Assembly (NCBI GenBank): GCA_038030265.1
Contig: CM075939.1
Location: 36,933,253-36,997,252, forward strand
Direction: 5' to 3'
Source of the DNA: Corythucha ciliata
Taxonomy: Eukaryota > Arthropoda > Insecta > Hemiptera > Tingidae
Length of the DNA stretch: 64,000 nucleotides
Shown here: in pieces, positions 10,772-22,187 of the stretch
How the letters are laid out: every line of letters starts with the position of its first letter
Position numbering within the stretch: position 1 is the stretch's first letter
Position numbers and translations under genes: made by a program
The notes under the pieces: generated by a model
Seen by the model: the letters and a program-made list of their open reading frames with translations, nothing else
Databases searched by the model: none
What the model was told of the DNA's origin: nothing

Positions 10772-11437
10772 TGACTTGAGACTGTCAAACCGTCGAAGGT
10801 ATTTATATACTTCATTAACTCTGAGCACTGAACATTTAATAAGAACATTAATACAAGCCAAAAAGATTTCATTCTGTCTTATAAGGCGACTGTGATTTGG
10901 AGCCTTGTAATTATTTTTACTCGTCCCTTCATTTATGGAAGAGTTGAGTTAATTTTGGGAGGGACGCTAATTGTGTCTCCTAATGTTTCATTGGCAGTTT
11001 CTTTTTATGAGACGATGAAAACATCGACAAAAAAGCCATCGCCCAGCTCTTCGTTTCTCTTTATATATTTTCTCGACCTTAACTTTTTTTTTTCTTTTTT
11101 TTCAAATGCCGCCTAATTTTAGTGGTTCGAAATTTCTGGATGGCTTATCTTGAAGTTGAAGTGGAACTGCGCCCCACGACCTCGAGATTTTTGCAATTTT
11201 TTTTTTTTGAAGCTCCGGAGCAAGAAGGTGGGCGAGTAGGCTCCAGTGTTCTGCATTGTAAATTGTGACAACTTTATATAGGTAGAAAAACTGATGAACT
11301 CAACATGATAAAAATACAGAGCAATCATTCACTAATTGGGAAGGGACCAAAAGCAGAATAAAAATAATGGATTGAATGAATAATGAAATGAACTCATTGT
11401 AGCTTTATTGCTCTAATTGTGCCTGAGATGCACAGCT
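10772..11437. other. unassigned AT-rich stretch
   Basis: I see no supported gene or repeat. Poly-pyrimidine runs lie near 11090-11100 and 11200. Confidence 0.35.
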
Positions 11438-11984
11438 AAAGCCTGTCCACTTAGTGATGGACTCTCGAACGCGTTGCTTCATTTCGATGGTTCGATTTGT
11501 TCACTCCCACCAAAAATATTTAATACCTCAACAAAAAACTTATACTACTGGCACTGTGGTTACGTATAGACGCTACACCAAGGTGACTAAACTTTACTAC
11601 AGGTGCCGCAGATTTCCCCCTGCCCAACTGACGGGAGGGGTGCAGACTGACGTCACCAGCAGTCCTTTGCTCCCGATTGCTCACCCCAGAGCAGCATAGC
11701 AAGTTAATTTTGAAATTGAAGTTTATGAATTCTCAAAAATCACAGCCCAATAACAATTAACTATGTACTGGGTCCAGCGCAATGGCGGTTGTGACTGCTC
11801 GTGACGTAGGTGAAGGACAGTGATTTGCGGCACCTATAGAAAATTAAGTCACCTTGCGCTACACAGTGATGATTTGTTCCAAAATTATTCCCGGTTCTTT
11901 ATTTTTAGGAGAAGGGGCAAAGGGGAAGCTCATTCCACCAAATTCAAGGGCGGGCGAGAGTCCATCCCTGAGTGGACAGACTTT
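11438..11984. mobile_element. foldback element, about 547 bp
   Basis: The ends gcctgtccacttagtgatgg and its inverse near 11950-11980 are followed inward by a second inverted pair: ctacaccaaggtgac at about 11571 against gtcaccttgcgctacac near 11848, together with aggtgccgcagat and its inverse. No coding capacity. A single end of the same family lies at 23073-23190. Confidence 0.7.
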
Positions 11985-13904
11985 TTTTTAATGAGAGCAT
12001 CTCAGCACTCAGTTCATTATACCAAAAATGGTAATTAGATTAATGATCATGTATGGAGGAAGGGTATCCAACCACTTAAGGGCTTAATGAGGCGGTTTGA
12101 TATTCAAACGATTGTCATATTACGTGATTTTAGCACGGATTTGTACCACTCTTCCTGTTACGAAACCGGTTTGTGTCCATATAAATAAAATCCTCTATTT
12201 GATTGTGGTCCAGCAATCTTGACCTATAGTAATTTGACGCATTCCCCCCGATTAAAACTTGTATGAGCCTTTTAAAAACTGCCGTTTAGTCTCCTCTTCC
12301 CTCTTCACATCGTCGGAGAGATATTCAAGTTTATTATGACGTTTTTGAATTTCGAGTAGGATTGTGGTTCGTATTCATAAACTAAAATCTGGGTCACCTT
12401 ATAATAACGATTGCATTTTGGTAAAATCTACCACAAACGTGAGATTCAAACCCTCAGCTCGTTAACAAAAAAATCAATACGGTATCTCTGAATTTGTCGC
12501 TATGATTTAATATAGGGATTAGATTTTAGTAAGTATACGTATAAGATTACGGTCTAATAAGTAATAGAGATTTAATATAGGGAATAAAAAGACGTTGCCC
12601 CAATCAAACATTTGCTGGCGTTTCGCCACAGACGGTCATAATCATAAAAGGTATAAGTTTGATTTCTAAACACCGACAGTTAAATCCCAACGCTTATTAT
12701 GAGGTGAAATGTCAACGAACGAAACCAACCGAACTGGACCGCTCCACCCATTTCAAAGAAATTCATAGAATCTCAACGTTCATTAACGTTTTTTCCAAGG
12801 TTTCGTTGATGCACTTCAACCGTTAATGGGTTTTGCTCTGTGTTTTCCGAACGTCCTATTGTAAATTTTCCTTTGGTGAGAGGAGAAAATTTTTAATTTG
12901 AAAGAAAAAATACATCTTAAACGGCCTTAATGTCCGATTCACTTAATGCGATGTTAGTGGGTTTATAATTGCAATAACTTGGATTCTCTTTCAAGAATCC
13001 GGGTGTGTGCTCGTTGATAGCAAAATAATGAAGTCTCCTTTGTTGGCGCGAAAATGGTCCAACGCGTATACTTAGGGTTGGAATTATCTTTTTCCGCGGT
13101 CAAACTCGCAGCAAACGCCGTGATCATGAACTCTTTGACTGCTCTCTTTTCTGGTTTCATTTCTTTTCTAACGTCAACATTCTACGTTTGAACGCCCCTC
13201 ACTTATTATAATACCACCGACGCGTCCCTCACTGTGGGATCCGAGGTCGTACCTATTGTAATGAGTGGATAACCGGACAATTAAGAAGGAAGCTTATCCT
13301 ATTTTTCCTTTCTGTGTAAATAGGATCTAGACCACAGAGGTCACAGAACAATTTATTGGTGTTTCAGGCGAATGTTCTTTTTTCCTTCTCTTGTTCAAAG
13401 TGAAGGCCTCTGAATCTCTTGTCATCGTGACAATTTAAATTCCTGAAGCTCAGCCTACTATTACTCCAATCTTTTAGCCTTGGGTTAGACTCTTCCGTAC
13501 CCCATGTATTCTATTTGAGGAGGCTAGACAACGTTATGGATCCCTCAAGATCATGCAGATTAAAACCGTCAGTTTTCCCATAGAGTACGAAGTATGTATT
13601 GCGTAAATTGGTGTAGTTTATTTGAGGCAGAAATTCGAAGCCGCATTAATTCTACTTAATATAAAGCGTTCATATACGAATCTATAAGTGACAAGAAACT
13701 CCCACCGATCTACGAGAAGTGAAAACTCGAGAAATTTGAAATGATACAGTACCCAGCGTCCTTGGCAGTCAATGAAGTTCGTTGCTGATAGGGGGGGGGG
13801 GGTAGACGCATTTTTCAAACTCTCCTAAGGCGGTTTAACCCATCAGACTCTCACACATTCTCTTTCCCACTGGACGCTTTGAATGCAAGGGCAAATTAGC
13901 GGCT
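11985..13904. other. unassigned stretch, about 1.9 kb
   Basis: No coding region is supported. A short imperfect duplication containing gatttaatataggga occurs at about 12506 and 12568. A run of G lies at 13790-13802. Confidence 0.35.
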
Positions 13905-14125
13905 TAATGAGTCTTGAATGAGTAAAACCCGCTCCGACATTGATGGAGCGAAATCAACGTTAAAAAATCGTATTTCTGAAAGAGTCCTTCCCTATGGAAT
14001 TTAAATTTATAACCAGAAAAATTAGCAAGATTTGTTTTTTGAAGGAAGAGCCAAACCTGCGATAATGGCATTTTTGAATGAGTCAACCCACGAAATAGTA
14101 TTTTGAGGTAAAAACCCGTACCCTT
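13905..14125 (+). repeat. ~30-bp tandem array, family 1
   Basis: Diverged units alternate ttgaa-gag and aacccacgaaat blocks at about 30-bp spacing. A sequence like an hAT-element end (caagagcgtagccag) follows at about 14130. Confidence 0.5.
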
Positions 14126-14204
14126 GACCAAGAGCGTAGCCAGCCCTAGATCTAGAAATGGGCACGCTTCACTGGGAAAGCAACTGCTTTGACATGGCAG
14201 ACGT

Positions 14205-15125
14205 TTATTTTCTCACTCAATAGACGATTTCCACTCATGCGCTCTCCAGTCCTACTTCAACAGTTTTGCAACCCGCTTAGGCCAGGTTATGGGTTACTCT
14301 TGTCCAAAGATATAGAACTACTGGATTGCTCACTGATGTTGAATTGTACGAGAGAAAAACGGTCTAACCTGCACCCCGTGACCTTGATGAAGGCTGCTTG
14401 GCGGCACGTTTAAAAACTCCTTATACGTTAGTCGTACAATGGGAATGAGCTATCCAATTAAAAATCACAATTCAGCATGTAGGGCCCGTTCTGTATAATA
14501 AACAACAGTTGATACCAACTATTAATTACCTTATTTCATTCAATTTTGTCACGATATTAAGGCCTGGTTCACACGAGCGTTGGACCAAAGCGGCGTTGAG
14601 AATTCTCCCGGCGATCCCTTTGCAACGCCGCGTTAACGCCCAACGCCAACTTTTCAAACATGAAAAACACAAATTTACAAATAGGAAACTTACATAATTT
14701 CCTCTTCCGGTGTGACATACGTCATGCAGCACCCATACTAGCCAAAGGATTTCATACATTTTTCACAGTTCGACATTTGAAATAAAACTAAAAGGCATTA
14801 ACTTTGATTTATAATTCAAAAAATAAACTGAAATGAATAAGTAAATAACTGGGAAACTTAGCACACTAAGGCGTTCGGATGAGGTGGCAGGGTACTGGGG
14901 GAGGGATGCGATAAATACGAAGGTTTCAGATAGGCGGTCTTCATCAAGGCCAAACCCCCCAACCACTGGCTCGGATTCCCCGTCCACAGTGAGCAATCCA
15001 GTAGTTCTATATCTTTGCTCTTGTCTTGTGCTGTGTAAAGTGAATTTATTTTTCTCTCATTCCCGTCAAACTAAAACCACATTTGCAGTTATTCAATTCT
15101 GATTTTATTCTTCAGCCTCCGTCTC
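14205..15125 (+). repeat. dispersed repeat, copy II, with a different core insert
   Basis: The flanks 14210-14302 and 15035-15125 match, inverted, the flanks of the Tc1/mariner-like element at 0.38-3.58 kb. The core between them is the element at 14305-15017. Confidence 0.65.
14305..15017. mobile_element. non-autonomous TIR element, about 713 bp
   Basis: The 31-bp ends beginning caaagatatagaactactgg (left) are perfectly inverted at 14987-15017. There is no transposase. The outer 10-15 bp weakly resemble the ends of the Tc1/mariner-like element at 491-3485, so the two may be distant relatives. Confidence 0.7.
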
Positions 15126-15830
15126 ACGAAACGTATCGATGAAAACTCGTCGTTCCGGGGGCACCTTAACATGAAGTCCCATCATAGTTGCGCATTTATC
15201 ACACTCCTTCACATGTACTTTCTCTTCCCTTTTTCCTCAATTTGGGACGTATTCAGTCAAGTGCCGGTAAGGTTTAGGGAAAGGGATAAATTTAGTAGCT
15301 GGGTCAAAACCAGGTCGACCCGGAATGGAAGAATTCTTACAGTCACTGAAGCAGCAATAGTATCGCATTTTTCTGACTTTAGATGAGAAGCACGCGAAGG
15401 AAGTGTAATTGCAGGCTCGAAATAAACGAAAAACTCAAAAATCATGTAGTATTTGAAACCGAAATACACTCGTAGTAATGCTAGTAATGTAAAAAAAAAA
15501 ATACTGTTAAAGAGGCTCTAGGCAACTAGAAATAAACCCATAACCTGCAGTTCTAAACCTTCGCTTTTTCCACGGAAATCGTCTATGGACCATGAGCCAT
15601 GAGTTCCGATCTTCAAAGCCTTTGAGAAATGAATACATGCCTTGAGAAGGTGAATACATGCACCTTTTCGGGGCTGACTCCAGGACTATGAACGTAGCAA
15701 GATTTTGCTATAGTTGATTGGGCAGGGCCGTACAGAGAATAACAGGCCTTGGGATGGAACTCAATGGGACCATTTCACAGACCCCCACACCCCACCATCA
15801 CAAATACTGTTTTAGGACAATATTCATTGT
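15126..15830. other. unassigned stretch
   Basis: No gene, tandem repeat or inverted repeat that I can support. Confidence 0.35.
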
Positions 15831-15935
15831 ATTGTCACTCAAGTTGAGTATTTGCTTAAACGGCATTTCGTTGCTCTAACTAGTGAGTCATGTGTTTTGA
15901 ACCGAAATAAGCAAATACTTAGCTTGAGTGACAAT
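15831..15935. mobile_element. MITE, about 105 bp
   Basis: attgtcactcaagttgagta at the left is mirrored at 15905-15935, with arms of about 28 bp (ttgcttaa and its near inverse). Confidence 0.6.
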
Positions 15936-15954
15936 TATGGAGGCCTTGAGGCGT

Positions 15955-16078
15955 GGCTATACACAATGTGTCCATATTGGACAAATATATTCAAATATTA
16001 ATTAATTTCTAGCATTGTCTAGAAATCGACCATTGTTGAAACGCACTGTCAAATATTTGATACATGTGTAGTCCCTCC
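15955..16078. mobile_element. MITE distantly related to MITE B
   Basis: Weak inverted ends (gctatacacaatgtg; cacatgtgtagtccc-type) surround a core, aatttctagcattgtctag, that resembles the core of MITE B at 10255-10285. Confidence 0.35.
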
Positions 16079-17417
16079 TTTAGGCCTGTATTTATGAACG
16101 TTCCTTGAGCCAAGGAACCGTTGGTATCAGTTTTTTCTACAATGAAAACATCTGATTTAACTACTTTTAAGGATCTGTGGTGACTCCATTATTTTATAAT
16201 TCGCAATACGTCGGGGAAGTTTCGACTCATAATAAACCTTATCACCTTATCATCAACCCCTAGGACAGTTTGACATTATTGATACAAATCCCACGTTTTA
16301 AGGCAGTTCAGTGTTTTTCACATATTTTTTCAGTTTCTCTACGTAATAATTAGTGTCGGGAAGACCTGATTCGCAATCGACAGGGGCTACTTGATTTTTT
16401 GAATCCGTCCGGCTTCAGATGAACATTATTTTCCTCACCTCTCTCTAGAATTCTAGATAACCAAAATGTCTTTTCACTCCGGCGCAGCTCACTGTAAAAA
16501 CACTTCGTGTAGTCAAATTGAATCGTTTATTTATGAGTTGATTATAATAAATTATGCTTTTGAAGTCATAACAGACGTGTTCGACACATTTACACCCTCC
16601 AGAGACCACCGTCAAAAGCACACGAATGTCGGGTTTGGTGTCTTCCGGGATCAGTCGAAATTGATGACATGCGGGTGACAAGCATACTCGAGACACAGGG
16701 TACGGTGTACAGCACTTGTGAAACTGTGAGTATCACCATCACCCATGAAAACTTATTTTCTGGCCGTTGAGCTCACTACACTGTGTGTGGGATTCAGTGT
16801 TCGGTGTACCAGAAACGACTGTCCTTTCTTCTTTGACATATTCGTATTCAATTCAGCCGCTACAGTTTTTCTGCGATGACTGCAATCTACAACGATCATC
16901 GTAGAACAATATCAACATGGTTTTTTTAACGCTGTCTTCTCCTTCTTTGTGAGCCGGGCACCAAGTTCACGAGCCATTTTTCTAATCTCCGAAAAAATAA
17001 ATAAATAAAAAGGCGAGGGACTATTCACTTTAACCAACACAAAAAATATCTAAACGAAAAGGCAGAAGTTGGAGACTAGACTCCTCCTTACTTCTTCTAA
17101 ACATTGAAAGGGGGTGAGGTGGGTTCTAACCTTCTTATTTGTTATGAGTCGAATTACCTTTGAATAATCGAACCTCGCTTCCCCATCGTATATGTGCCAC
17201 ACTACTTTCTTCTCTCCAATAAATAAAATAAATTCGTTCTGCCCTTTCAGGGCCTCTTTCCTTCATTGGTTCCCCCGACTATAGAACCGCACAAAATTCT
17301 GATTCATATTGTCTCTTTTCGCACCCGCCCATTCTCCGGCAGTCTCTCGATTCTCAACCAACGTTGGTCGACAACTTCAGAACCTACCACTCCGCACCGC
17401 TCAGTCTTTTTATAGTC
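16079..17417. other. unassigned stretch, about 1.3 kb
   Basis: No supported gene. An interrupted minus-strand reading at 16730-16980 is faintly reminiscent of a Tc1 transposase N-terminus but too weak to call. Confidence 0.3.
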
Positions 17418-17420
17418 CAG

Positions 17421-17557
17421 GGGGCTTATTCTCTAACTCCGAAGCAATAGCTTTTTCGAAGTCATGTGTTTATTTCATTGATTTTCTTCAAACAAATGAA
17501 TGAAATAAACACAAGGCTGGCGAAAAAAATATTGCTTGTTGTTAGAGAATAGGCCCC
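17421..17557. mobile_element. Harbinger-type MITE, 137 bp, CAG target duplication
   Basis: ggggcttattctctaac and gttagagaataggcccc are the ends, flanked by CAG at 17418-17420 and 17558-17560. It is nearly identical to the copy at 44982-45118. Confidence 0.85.
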
Positions 17558-18440
17558 CAGTAGATATGTACATTGTTCAAAAAAAAAAAATAACGAAGTC
17601 ATTAGAACTTTTACTGGTTGTTCGGGGATGCTGTGCTGTGGGACGATTTTGTCAAGTTTTCTAACTCGAGAACCCTGTGCTAACGTGGGGAGAGAGAGAG
17701 AGAGTGAGAGAGCTTTATTTGGCTTCCTGGGGAGAGCCAAAAAACCTAAAAATTTTAGACTTTTTTTCGGGTTCACCCCATAACTTCTAAACTAAGCGGT
17801 TTTCTACCCAAATGTACATTTTTGAAGTTTTAGAGCATTAAATTTGCTACGATTTTGTTGAAATACGTTTTTGCTCAATCCAAGAATGAACCGATTCACA
17901 GGCGATCAAAGTTGGATGACTTTTCTCAAAATGACAAAAATTTGCCTAAAACGAAGGTTCCGGCCCTCTGGTGGATTTTTGTTAGTGGCCACTCTTAGAC
18001 ACTCCAGTTTTTATACTTTTTGAAGCTCATGTGGCGGTTTACCTTCACACCTTCCCAGTCGTTGTTCGTTCCTCCTAAAAACATTTTTTTTTTTTCTTCA
18101 TGAAGCGAAAACACGTTTTTATAGTTGGAAAACGAGCGATAAAACGGTCGTTTCTACGGCTAGCCCGAGAAAGTAGTTTCGGAAAGAGTCCGTCAGGACC
18201 GTTCCGAGCAGTGATTCTCCGAACTGCACTTCATAATGACAAAAAGGTAAAAAATAAAATCATCCAAAGGAGTTTTTAAACATCTGTGAAAATCGGGAGA
18301 CAACTGCCGAGAGGTTCCTGAGCTACGTCATAACCCAACCTTCTATATTCAGGCGCCAAAAGACCATTAATTAGTCTCAAATTTTGATAATAAAATGATT
18401 TGTTTTTTCTACACCTTAGTTTTCACTTCATTAAAAAAAA
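17558..18440. other. unassigned stretch with a GA microsatellite
   Basis: An (AG)n run lies at about 17690-17712. The remainder shows no gene or repeat that I can support. Confidence 0.4.
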
Positions 18441-18576
18441 AAATAGTATATTGACCTCGCCGCGAAAGTGCTTTGCCAGTCCTCGAGGTGTCCGGCCTCG
18501 CCTTCGCCTCGGCTGCACAACTCCTCTCGGCCCGACAAAGACACACTTTCGCGGCTAGGTGCATAATATACTATTT
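18441..18576. mobile_element. MITE with G+C-rich core, about 136 bp
   Basis: aaatagtatatt and aatatactattt form the ends. The next inward blocks, gccgcgaaagtg and cactttcgcggc, are also inverted. The core is markedly G+C-richer than its surroundings. Confidence 0.65.
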
Positions 18577-18784
18577 TTCTATTTTTCTTTTAATTACACC
18601 AGCGGGCCTATTCTGTAAAGCTGGCCATTCACGAGCGCTCCGAACGGCCTAGCGCGGCGTGTCAGCGGGCCAAATGGCTTGAGGAAAAAACCAGAAAATT
18701 TCCTTGGCCATTCACGATCACGCCACTCCACAACGTTTTCAGTAGTGTTCTGGATTGCCAACGAGTCGCTTCTTTGCTACGAAC

Positions 18785-20803
18785 ATGGACGACGATACTC
18801 TCTTTTTTTATGCGACAGTGTGTTTGTTCATAAAACTTAAAAAAAAAACCAAAAGGGTGTGGGTGAAACGGTGGCTTCAAAGGAGGAACCAGTTGACCCA
18901 CGTCAATTTATTGAATGAGTTGGTTTGCGTGCCCAATGACTGGAAAAAACTATGTAAGAATGGAAGAGGGGTCCTACAGGCTTCTGCTGCAAATGGTGTC
19001 TCCCCACATACAGAAAAAAGACACCAACATGAGGAAGTGTATCAGCCCTCATGAGAGGCTCGTGGCTACCCTTCGCTTTTTAGCAATGGGAATGAATTAC
19101 GAAGAACTGAAGTTCGTGACGGCTATATCACCGCAGCGGTTGGGTGTCATCATCCCTGAAACCTGTTTGGCTATTCTCAAGACTTTGAGAGACTACATGA
19201 AGGTAAGCATTTCTGTAAAGTTTCAGCATGTTATATCTGTTACTGTTACTAATATTATGATACTATGTTATGACGATATGTCGATAAGGGAGGGGGTTAA
19301 GGACATATTCATTCAAAAAATTATCCTTTTATTACGTATTGAATAGGTCGGGGCGTGTGTACAGCTCAAGAACAACGCTGAACGATACATGCGTCAGCTT
19401 TTCGAAAACGCAATCCGAGAAAATAACAATTTTAATAATCACCATCTCTGACGGAATTCAGCGTATTGAGATATGCAGTGGTGATTGTGCTGCGGTCATC
19501 GGATGCAGTGGTGAAAGGGTTGACTGTGCTGGGCTCATTGGATAGGAGCACATAATCTGGTTGTCTCTGGGCGGGAGGGTGTGAGTTCAGTAAGAAATCA
19601 GTTGTGACTCCTGAATTCATGTTGAGAGTGTTCATGTTGGTGTAAAAAAGCACGTCACTGATTAGTTTGAGACTGATTGCCACCTGCCCGGTGGCATGGA
19701 GCGTGATTGCTCTGCGACGTGAATTCAAAACGACTCGTGCTTCTCTTTGACAACCTCCCCTTTTGGCTGGTCTAGACGTATTGAAATTTTGTCCAACACT
19801 TGGTCAGCTCGGGAGGCGGGTCGCTTGAAAGTGCTTCGAGTTTGAGGTGTACATCTCGTAGATGAAGTGGATGAGGTCTGGGACTGGGTTTCTGAAAGGT
19901 TGCTGTCTGCATCCTGAAAAGGAACGTATAGACCGTTATGCATGTAACAACTGGGTATAGATATAGGAAGAACAAATTAATGGAGTGAGGGGCATATTTC
20001 AGGGTTTCATCATGAATGGTTTGTTTCAGACGCCAGAGACTCAGGAAGAATGGATGGCCCTAGCAAACGAATTCGAAAGCCGGTGGAATTTCCCAAACTG
20101 TCTCGGAGCCGGGGAAGCAAAACATATCCGAATTACTCCACCACCTGGGAGTGGATCATATTTCTGGAATTACAAGCATTTTAACAGCCTCGTCTTGATG
20201 GCACGTGCTAATGCCAATTATGAGTTCGTTTGGTGTGAAATCGGTACTAATGGAAGAATATCAGACGGTGGGGTAATAAGAAACACGGAATTTCACAGCA
20301 AGCTGATCTCGGGGAATCTCCATTTTCCTCCTCCCCGTCCAGTCAACGGTAGCATATATTCGTTGCCGTACGTACTGGTAGGAGATGAAGCCTTCAGCTT
20401 ACGACCTGATTTCATGAAGCCGTTCAACGTAAAAAGTTTGAATGAGCGAAGACGCATATTCAATTACAGATTGTCCAGAGCTAGACGAGTGATCGAAAAC
20501 GCTTTTGGCATCCTCGCCAACCGTTTCCGAATTTTTCATACCAACATCAACTTGGATTTGCCCAAAATCGAAACAGTGGTGCTCACTTGCTGCGTCCTAC
20601 ACAATTTCCTTCGCAAAAACAGTGTCAATTACGTACGACCCGAAGAAATGGAGGAAGACTCGATCTTCGAAAACCAGTTGACGTCACTGGAAAATACTGG
20701 GGGAAATTCAACTAATCAAGCCAAGTATATCAAAGAAATGTTCGTTGATTACTTTAACGGGGAAGGAGCCGTTGAGTGGCAGTATGAAAAAGTGAGGTTG
20801 TAA
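18785..20803 (+). pseudogene. PIF/Harbinger transposase (DDE nuclease), two exons, frameshifted
   Basis: This would encode the nuclease that excises and inserts the element. The ATG at 18785 starts MDDDTLFFYATVC. A one-base surplus in an A-run at about 18944-18949 shifts the frame, after which YVRMEEGSYRLLLQMVSPHI and the block SPHERLVATLRFLAMG follow family pattern. Exon 1 ends at 19202 (AAG|GTAAGC). Exon 2 starts at 20030 after TTTGTTTCAG, both in phase 0. Exon 2 holds WNFPNCLGAGEAKHIRI, where relatives read GA-I/L-DGKH, so the first catalytic Asp is replaced by Glu. It also holds the intact second acidic site VLVGDEAFSLRP and the third in RRVIENAFGILANRFRI. About 395 residues in all, the usual size. 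The frameshift and the altered first acidic residue argue against activity. The 827-bp intron contains the last exon of the antisense accessory gene. Confidence 0.85.
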
Positions 20804-21712
20804 TCAAGATCATTCATGTACCCCCTGAATTTCGCTTGAATCTACAAACTAGCCATTCTAAACACTTTGCAACCATACAATTTTGATGAAACATACCCAC
20901 TTTGATATTATGTAGCATATTTAAAAATAAAATACATTCGATGAAAATTGCGAGAGACTTCATTTTAGTTTTTACCTCATTTTCTTCAAAAGGCATTTCA
21001 TCAATCAGCGATCTCAATGAGTGCGATGGCCGGGGAACGTCTTGCTCCTCCAAGAAGAGCAGTTTATCATAGTACCAAAGTTTTGGCACGTGCACGTCGT
21101 CTGTCCCAGAGCCTGATTTCTCCGACGCTCGAACCTATGAATTAATAGAAAAAAATTGTTTTTCTTGGCGATCAACAACCGAAGTGTCGTTGCCATCGAT
21201 GGGTATAACAAACTTACCTTGTTGAGTTCTTTCTTGAAACTACTTCTCATGGAAGCAATTTTTTTAGTCACCACTTCTTTCGTAGCACCGGGGTCGACAG
21301 TTTTGGGTCGGAGTTTTGAAAACCTCCAAGAGCTTTTCAAGTGCTTGGTTGCACTTGATTTTGTCGTGGTAGTCGCTGTCTGTTGTTATCCAAAGGCAAG
21401 GTAACCCCTGGTACATTTCGATAACCGAAATAATGAAATCCCGACCTGGGGGGTGATTCTGTAACTTGCAAAATTTACGTGTCGTAAATTGGAAGAAGGG
21501 CGAGGAGAGGTACCTCGTTACCATGGTTTTTACGATACCTAGTAAATTAAACTGTGGAATTTTCACGCTAGATTGTGTGGTCTCGAAGAAAAAATAATAA
21601 ATTCTTGACAAATGCGAGGAAAAACCAAGGCAACGGGATACATCCTCTCCCCCTCCTTCCCTGTTACGACACGTAAATTTTGCGAGTTACAGAATCACCC
21701 CCCTGAACTCAT
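19430..21712 (-). pseudogene. Harbinger accessory protein with MADF domain, three exons, disrupted
   Basis: This is the DNA-binding partner of the nuclease, read on the minus strand. Exon 1 starts at ATG 21712-21710 and, once the MITE at 21449-21702 and one CTG copy are ignored, reads MSSGRDFIISVIEMYQ, leading into a MADF domain (GLPCLWITTDSDYHDKIKCN). A one-base shift follows near 21320, then TVDPGATKEVVTKKIASM. Exon 1 ends at 21218 (AAG|GTAAGT). Exon 2 is 21134-20976 (VPKLWYYDKLLFLEEQ) and ends GAG|GTAAAA. Exon 3 begins at 19913 after TTTTCAG (DADSNLSETQSQTSS) and carries the C-terminal block LISDVLFYTNMNTLN. A TGA at about 19725 and another frameshift break exon 3. Its second intron encloses nuclease exon 2. 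Disruptions include the MITE, two frameshifts and a stop. Confidence 0.75.
21449..21702. mobile_element. Harbinger-type MITE, 254 bp, CTG target duplication
   Basis: The ends gggggtgattctgtaact (left) and its inverse (right) extend 39 bp with one mismatch (tgcaaaatttacgtgtcgtaa). CTG flanks it at 21446-21448 and 21703-21705. It sits in codon 4 of the accessory gene of the surrounding Harbinger element. Confidence 0.9.
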
Positions 21713-22187
21713 TTTTAGAGGAACACAGACTCACGGTCAGGGAGCAATGACGGATAATGGAAATGACTGATAATGCGAATACCGCCCATGTGATTCACAG
21801 TTTTCCTGCCCGTATGACCCCACGTGATATTTTCCGGATAAATCCGGATTTGGAGCGTTGGTGCGGTCGTGAATGGGACTTTCTCCGACGGGCCGACTAG
21901 CGTGGCGGGTTGACTTTGCCACTCACGAGAGTGTGGCGGGCCCGCCCAATGAAGCGGCGCGGTGGATTTTGGTCTCGTTGGATATCCTACTGCGCCGAAC
22001 GCTCCATCGAAATCGCGGCGATATTCTCCATTCACGACCCAGCTTTGGAGTGTTGCCACGCCATTTGGCTGGATGGAGCGCTCCTGAATGGCCAGCTAGA
22101 AAAATTGCTCGGCTGATTTATTTTATTCATTCATCTTGTCAATTTCTCTAACGCACGCGTTAAGAGTTACAGAATAGGGGGGGGGCA

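Larger units (their letters stand above)
18604..22181. mobile_element. PIF/Harbinger transposon, about 3.6 kb, decayed
   Basis: The ends gggcctattctgtaa (left) and ttacagaatagg (right) are inverted. A subterminal pair, gctggccattca-gagcgctcc, repeats in inverse near 22075-22100. The element contains the two genes expected of this superfamily: a nuclease (plus strand) and a DNA-binding accessory protein with a MADF domain (minus strand). The left end follows CAG, but I cannot resolve a matching 3-bp duplication on the right, where a poly-G run obscures the edge. A Harbinger-type MITE (21449-21702) is nested inside. Confidence 0.8.

Noticed and set aside
16730..16985. Minus-strand reading starting MARELGARLTKKEK with a later HRRKTVAAELN, reminiscent of a Tc1 transposase N-terminus
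   Set aside because: A stop interrupts it, and no DDE motifs or inverted ends could be found nearby.
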